DNA of 64,000 nucleotides from positions 682,001 through 746,000 of the forward strand of contig NC_018392.1 in the NCBI RefSeq assembly GCF_000208865.1, in the 5' to 3' direction. The notes under the pieces were generated by a model that was not told where the DNA came from, ran no database searches, and saw only the letters and a program-made list of their open reading frames with translations. Positions 58,460 through 64,000 of the stretch are shown here, piece after piece. How positions within the stretch are numbered: position 1 is the first letter of the stretch; every line of letters begins with the position of its first letter. The stretch comes from Neospora caninum Liverpool (taxonomy: Eukaryota > Apicomplexa > Conoidasida > Eucoccidiorida > Sarcocystidae). A program made the position numbers and the translations under genes.

Positions 58460-60821
58460 ATGTATGTGTATATATGTGTATGTATGTGTATAGATATCTG
58501 TCTATGCCTATGTACAGATGGATCTTTATAGGCAAACGGTGGTTTTTTCTGACCTCACCTCGGAACATGTCAGGCGTGACGGCGGCTTCTCGCCTCGCAG
58601 CCTCTTCGCTGACAAATGTGGAGGATCTGAAGCGGTTCAGTTTCGGCGTCACAGGCAAACTTCCCGAGGAAAGCGGAGGCGAGAGCGGCGAATGAGGCGA
58701 GCCGAGGCCCGCTGTGGCTCTGCCGCTAGCAGCGGTCGGGGAGAAGAAACCAGCTGGCGAATTCTGCTCAGCGAGGAGCGCAGGCGACAGCGGCGCGGGC
58801 GACGCTGAGTCGCGAGAGATCTCGGCACCAGAGGCGAGCGACGGACTCGGGCTTCCCTGCAACAGCTGTTTTTCCGAAAAAACCTTCTTGATGCGGATGC
58901 TCATCCCCCCTGAGCAGCATGCCTCTTCTTCGCGCTTCGCCCGATCGCGCCCCAAACCCACGTCGCCACAGGGAGAAGCAGAGGAAGACGCAGAGGAACA
59001 AGAAGAGGAAGAAGAGGAAGCGTTGGAGGCTGCCGAGGCGGTCAACTGGGGCCCGTCCTCGTGGGGATGGATCTTAGAAGGCGAGTTGCCTGCGCGTGTC
59101 GGAGAAGACGCGCGCGACTGTGGGGAAGACGGCGACGCGTCCACCCGGGACCGGTGCCCAGGGTAGATGGTGATCACTGTGAAGTCGCGAAAGTCCGTGC
59201 CCGACTTCACGACGGGAATGTTCCCTGGAAACGCGTGGAGATATCGAACCAGCCCAAACCCGTCACTGGAGTGCATGCAGAGACACTGCCACAACACCAA
59301 ACAGAACGTCGCTGTCAGCTGCTGATCCCTATCCACAGGTTGTGAGCCAGGCAGAGACACGATAGGGTGAGTCGCCGAGAGGTAGGAGCGCGTGACGCGG
59401 CTGACGGACATTTGGAGAGAGACATGCGGAGAGTCGTGTGAATCGCATGTTGCTCGTGAACGTCTCGCCCCAGTGAAGCAAAAGACCCCGCGGAAGACAT
59501 GCGGAGGCTTCCCGCGAGTTTCAACGTCCAAGCCGCTCTTCTCTCACCTACACAAACACCTACTTCCGCACATATATATATGCGGTTTTGTATATGTTCT
59601 TGTATGTCTTTGTACCTTTTGCATGTGCGTGAAAATGTAGTAAGAAAGCATCTTCCTTCTTTCTCGTTTGTCTCTATTTGCTTCTCTCTGTCGCGTGTTT
59701 TTGTCGCACGTACCGATGCGTTGCAGGCCGTAGTAGTCGTGGTCATGCCCGCCGAGAATCAAGTCGATGTCCTCTGCCTCCTTCGCGAGGCGCTCGTCAT
59801 TCGGCGCGCGCATGTGCGTCAGGGCGATGATCAACTCGCATTCTTTTTGGCGCAGAATGCGACACAAGCAGTTTGCAGCCTCGACAAAGTCCACGTAGTA
59901 CACGTCGTCTTTGCCGATGCATGCGAGCGTTTCAAGCCATTCTGGGGGACCAGAAGAGACGAAACAGTTGCATGCGGGCAGATTCTCCACAGCGACACTC
60001 CCCACCCCACATCACGTGCGTCCTCGATATTCCCTCTCTCCTCCGCTTCCTCATCCTCCCCTCTCTCCGTTCCTCGTCGTTCTCTTTCTTCTCCCTCGCG
60101 CATCGCTCCCCCCGCTCTGCTGCTGCCTGTCTTCTCTCTCTTCTCTGCTCTCTCTCTTCGCTCCTCTCTCGTTTCTACGTCTCTCTTCTCTCTTCTCCTT
60201 TCTTTCTGTTGTGTTGTCTTACCCTTTTCGACGAGGCCGATGATTCCGACGCGAATGCCTTGCCATTCAAAGAGTCGGTACTTCATGCCGTTTGCGAGGG
60301 GTAGGCCGTGGACTTCGACGTAGTCCTCGGCGAAGACGCCCTCACTCTCTTCCTCGTGCTTGAAATTCTCCATCGTCCGGAGCGAGGCCAAGCCCGCGCT
60401 TTGCCCGGTCTTCTCAAAGACGTTCGAAATCAGCCAGGGAAAGTTGCAGGAGCCGACTGCGTACTCCAGCTCGTCAATCCCGAAGTCGAAGTCGTGGTTG
60501 CCGAAGCAGGCCGTGTGAATCTTCAACAAATTCAAAAATGGAATCATGTGTCGCCCGCGGGTGTACGTCGACATCACCGAAGGGTTGAGCGCGTCGCCTG
60601 AGGCAGAACGCAGACGACGGAAAAGGAAGGCAAGAGAACGAAACGCACGGTCCACATCCCCACCCAAAAAAGGCAAACAACGAAACAAAAAATACAGTGA
60701 GACGGCAGAGACAAAACGCCGAGAACGCATTTCCACACAGTTCAGTTAGACATTGATGTGTGTACGCCTACATGTGCATGCATATATACACACATATATA
60801 CATATGTATACATACGTATAC

Positions 60822-60852
<31 letters not shown>

Positions 60853-61817
60853 AATGTAGACGTTGATGTGTGGAGGAGACGATGGCAAGCATCTTCCTCT
60901 CCGATGCGCGCGTGTGCGGAACGACAAAAAACGCTCAATAAGAAGCACACGAATCTCTGAAGCTCCACGCATGGATACGTAGGTGGAGATGAGGGTAAAC
61001 GTTCTCACAAGATAAAAAAACGCCGACGGATGGAACGCGTCACTTCCAAAACGTTGGTCCAGCTCACCAGAAAAGAGGATGAGAGGATGCTGATGCTGGA
61101 AACTCTGGAGCGCCGTCACAAAGCGCGAGACGCCCCCGGTGCCGTCGCACCTGCTCTCGATGTTGTACACGTCATTGAAGTGAATGATGGTGATTGGGTC
61201 CGTGCGGTCGAGAGGCAAGTCAAAGTCGTACCTGCGAAAGAGAAAAACGTCTGTTCGCCTCGCATCTCCGATCCTCTCTGCCTTCCGTCTTTCCCCTCAA
61301 GGGCTCTGACAAAGATCTGCGAGGAGCCTTCTCGACTGGCTCAGCACTCCGGCCATCTCGCGATCCCTCTTCCGTTCGTCTTTGCTGTGCCTTGTCGTTT
61401 TCGGCACTATCCTGGTCGTCTCTTTTTGTCCTCTCCCGGGTCCTTAACGGTGTTTGGCCGCTCGGGGCCTCTCTCTCTCTGCTCTCAACTTCTTGCTCTC
61501 TCTTTCTGTCTCTTTCCCTCTTTTTCATTTTCTGTCTCTTTTTCTCTCTCATTCTCTGTTTCTCTCAGTGGGACTCACCAGGTTTCTCCGGTGTATCCTT
61601 TGGAGGCCTGTCTCGCGATGCTGGAGACGAGAACCGCGACTTCGCGTTCGAGTTCGTCCTCGTTCTCCTTCTGCTCCATACTCTGTTCTCGTCCGCACTG
61701 CCGCAAGCTTGCTGGCGGGGAAGCGGACGCGATGGGCACGCGTTTGCCGACGACCGTGGCGTTGAACGGCGGCGTCCCTCCGGCGCCGAGAGGCGGCGCG
61801 GGCGTGTGAGGAGCCAT
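56217..61817 (-). CDS. 5'-nucleotidase/UshA-like metallophosphatase, eight exons
   Basis: Predicted dinuclear-metal phosphoesterase of the 5'-nucleotidase/2',3'-cyclic phosphodiesterase family (COG0737). Exons in coding order: 61817-61579, 61231-61068, 60597-60223, 59941-59714, 59224-58559, 58222-57914, 57207-56788, 56518-56217. Phases close to 900 residues. Seen: IIHFNDVYNIESR at 95-107, FSGDALNPS around 133-141, GNHDFDFG at 167-174, LTHMRAP, GGHDHDYYG at 323-331, then the 5'-nucleotidase C-terminal domain with NSGTIRSD at about 659-666 and a DGRDGFDVL end. The first metal motif is DVY rather than DxH. A Ser/Pro/Ala-rich insert of about 170 residues (roughly 368-540) separates the catalytic and C-terminal domains. 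There is no signal peptide at MAPHTPAPPLG, so the enzyme may be cytosolic. The last intron fits only a GC donor (GACG/GCAAGA) with a TAG acceptor. Confidence 0.9.
56567..56586. repeat. (AT)n microsatellite in the last 5'-nucleotidase intron
   Basis: About ten AT units inside the intron 56519-56787. Confidence 0.85.
57236..57600. repeat. Long purine-rich (plus strand) tract in an intron
   Basis: About 365 bases dominated by A and G on the plus strand, hence pyrimidine-rich on the coding strand, filling much of the intron 57208-57913. Similar strand-asymmetric tracts occupy the introns at 59942-60222 and 61232-61578 of the same gene. Confidence 0.7.
58419..58455. repeat. (AT)n microsatellite in a 5'-nucleotidase intron
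   Basis: About 18 TA units followed by imperfect GTATGTATG repeats up to about 58490, in the intron 58223-58558. Confidence 0.9.
60829..60851. repeat. (AT)n microsatellite in 5'-nucleotidase intron 2
   Basis: About 11 AT units preceded by TACATATGTATACATACGTA-type imperfect repeats from about 60780, in the intron 60598-61067. Confidence 0.85.
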
Positions 61818-64000
61818 CGCGAGGAAAGGCGGCAAAGCGAGGACGAAAACGAGAAGGCAAAGAGAAGAAACCGGAACGAGACGCAGAAAAGAAAAGCAAG
61901 ACAGAGAACAGAGGGAGAAACGGCGACGAAAAGAGACCGGCGGAAAGCAGGAAAGCGTTTTCACCAGGAAAACGACGGAGACCAAGATAGAAGAGAAGTG
62001 GACACTGACGCGAGAGGGGACGAAGTGAACGTGAGAACTCTTGTTCCAAACACACCGTTTTTTCTTCCGAAGAGAAAGGCACGCCGCAGACACGTTTATT
62101 GCCTTTGAAACGCGCGACGTGAGTTCAAAGGCGAATCTGAAAAGACCAGTCGCTTCTCAAAGCATGGAGAGGCGCTGCGTGCGAGCGAGAACTTGTTTCT
62201 CTTTGGGAGAGACACGGTGGGAAACGTCTCATTCCTCTATTCACATGGAACGGATACAAGGAAAAACAGAAACACGAATCTTTCTCTTGGGACATGCCAA
62301 CCATGGGCTTGCTCTCCCCATTAGGTGTCTCCTCGCGTCCCCTCGGGTGTGAAGGAGCAAGCGTTGACCTCGAGGACAACCCAGGGGCAACCCCGGCCTC
62401 TGGAAAAACAAATTTGCCGTCGTTCTCTTTTTCTTTTAACTCTGTGCAATGCAGGGCGTCGTCGTCGACGGCGCCTTTCGTGCGAGACGAGCTGGAAAAA
62501 AAGACTGCTGTAGCAACCTCCTGTGTCGAGGCCGCGCGGCCGCTGACGTGCAGGCGAGAGACTCCGCCGTCGCAGGCGGCAAGCGCAGCAGAAACAACGC
62601 AGGAGCCAGACGGAGGAGCCTGCGAAGAAGAGCAGAGAGGAGGGAACGGAAAGACGAAAAACTCGGGGAACGTCTCGCTCGGGGAACAGCGGGAAACGGC
62701 TGCCGGGAAGAGAGACGGCGCACTAGCGGTGAGGATCAGTCCACAGCTTTAGGGTTGTGGACTGATTTAAGACTCGGCGCGTCGCCTGCGTGGCGGCCTG
62801 CTCTCGAGAGAGACAGGAAAGTGTGAACCCAGGAAGAGCGGAAAGAAGCGGGGAAAGCGACAGTCGCGGGGGATGCCCTGAAAGGCGGTGAATCCTTTGA
62901 AGCGGAAATCCGAGTCAACTAGGAGACGAGCCCTCAAGACTAGTCCCCGCAACTGGTCCAGAAAGGGGAGAGGAATTGCGAGAGAGAAGGGGAGGAATGA
63001 GGAGAGAAAGGAAATGGAAGAGATGCGAAACGGCAGGAAGGGAACAGGAAAGACGGAAGGGGAAAGTTAGAACGGCGGCACGCCGGAGGGTAGGGCCGAG
63101 CTGCAAGCTGGCGAGGAGACGCGTACGGGCGGAGAGCGCGAAAAAGGATTTAAATCCGCAAAAAAATCTTGGCACGGAAAAACGCGAGAAGAACAGAGAA
63201 GGAAAAGAGAGAAAAGGCGAACCGCGGAGAAATGCGAACAAGGAACGCGCGAGATTGAACGGTCCAGCACGAGGGACGACGCGCCGCTGGCAGGCGCGCG
63301 CAACTCCGCAACAACAGGGAAAGAAATTCCGATCTAAAGTTTCGCTTCTCTGACGCCAGCGTGCATTTGGAATTCGCCGATTGCGACGAACCGCTTAAAA
63401 TTTGCCATGAGAATGGCGTTCCAGCGACTACAAAGCCGGCAGAAAAAGCTGGTTCCCGAGGAGATTCACAGCCGACACGGTTTCGGCTGTGGCTCCCTGC
63501 AAAACAGGGTGGGAAGGCATGCGAAGGAAACCAAGCGGCAAAAATGCAGATTGACAAATGTCAATGAAAGAAGAGAACAACGAAGGAACCCGGCTCAGCA
63601 ACAACGGGTGCACACGCCTCTGGTTTTTCTGGGGACACAGTCTCTCAATCACGCCGCCGGACCTCCCGCGGGCCAAGCAGCGACGACGGCCAGGAGCGAT
63701 TTGAAAGGGAGGCGCGGAGACACATTCCGACCTCCGCGGGCCGTTGAAAATTCGCGCGTTTTCTTCAATCTCAACCGCACCTTCATCCCTACGCACATGT
63801 TTCTTTGAAACTACGCCCTTCTGGCCGGAAAACCGTCGCTAGTCGGCATCCTCTGCAGCGCACGGGCGCATTTCTCAGGCGTTCCTCCGCAATGCTTTTC
63901 GGCTTCCTTCAACTAGTCGCTGGAGGACGTTGGCGTTTCCGAAGCTGTCTCTCGCAGATCCTGTGAGAATTTAGCGAGAAAAGATAAAGAAAAGACAAGA
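61818..64000. other. Upstream region of the 5'-nucleotidase to the window edge
   Basis: Should hold the promoter and 5' untranslated region of the minus-strand 5'-nucleotidase. Open frames on both strands are Lys/Arg/Ser-rich simple sequence without domain content. A gene starting near the right edge cannot be judged. Confidence 0.4.
62735..62766. repeat. Perfect 11-bp inverted repeat with 10-base loop
   Basis: ATCAGTCCACA (62735-62745) and TGTGGACTGAT (62756-62766) are exact reverse complements around the loop GCTTTAGGGT. The loop contains one TTTAGGG unit, the apicomplexan telomere-type heptamer, which may be chance. Confidence 0.85.

Noticed and set aside
1..64000. CRISPR array, insertion sequence, phage or operon-type system
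   Set aside because: No spaced direct-repeat array, transposase or polycistronic layout is present; the genes are eukaryotic with introns.

Overview
The window looks like nuclear DNA of a tissue-cyst coccidian, most likely Toxoplasma gondii or a very close relative. The evidence is intron-rich genes with short exons, introns with long pyrimidine runs on the coding strand, many (AT)n microsatellites, a class XIV myosin, a rhoptry-kinase-family (ROPK) pseudokinase with a signal peptide, and a short nuclear insertion derived from the apicoplast. There is no bacterial or phage character.

Layout from left to right. 551-4132 (-): a six-exon CDC50/LEM3 flippase subunit. 9108-9228: an apicoplast-derived tRNA fragment. 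9475-11317 (+): a four-exon roadblock/LC7 dynein light chain. 12441-22883 (-): a 17-exon class XIVa myosin heavy chain, most likely MyoD. 25796-27442 (-): a secreted protein of unknown function. 28713-35396 (+): a single-exon, 2227-residue charged low-complexity protein. 37724-43159 (-): a ten-exon UTP15 homologue of the SSU processome. 47111-48835 (+): a secreted ROPK pseudokinase. 51832-53646 (+): an unrecognised protein with a hydrophobic segment at each end. 56217-61817 (-): an eight-exon 5'-nucleotidase/metallophosphatase whose last intron appears to be of the GC-AG type.

The multi-exon models were built by hand. I joined conserved peptide blocks at splice signals and checked that the reading phase carries across every junction and closes at the stop. 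The genes do not form an operon or pathway. They mix motility and traffic (myosin, dynein light chain, CDC50), ribosome biogenesis (UTP15), secreted host-interface candidates (ROPK, the 548-residue secreted protein) and nucleotide or phosphate metabolism. I found no multi-gene system that I would call new. The most useful items for follow-up are the GC-AG intron, the apicoplast insertion, the unusual pseudokinase active site, the lineage-specific proteins, and possible unassigned exons at 23.3-24.4 kb.
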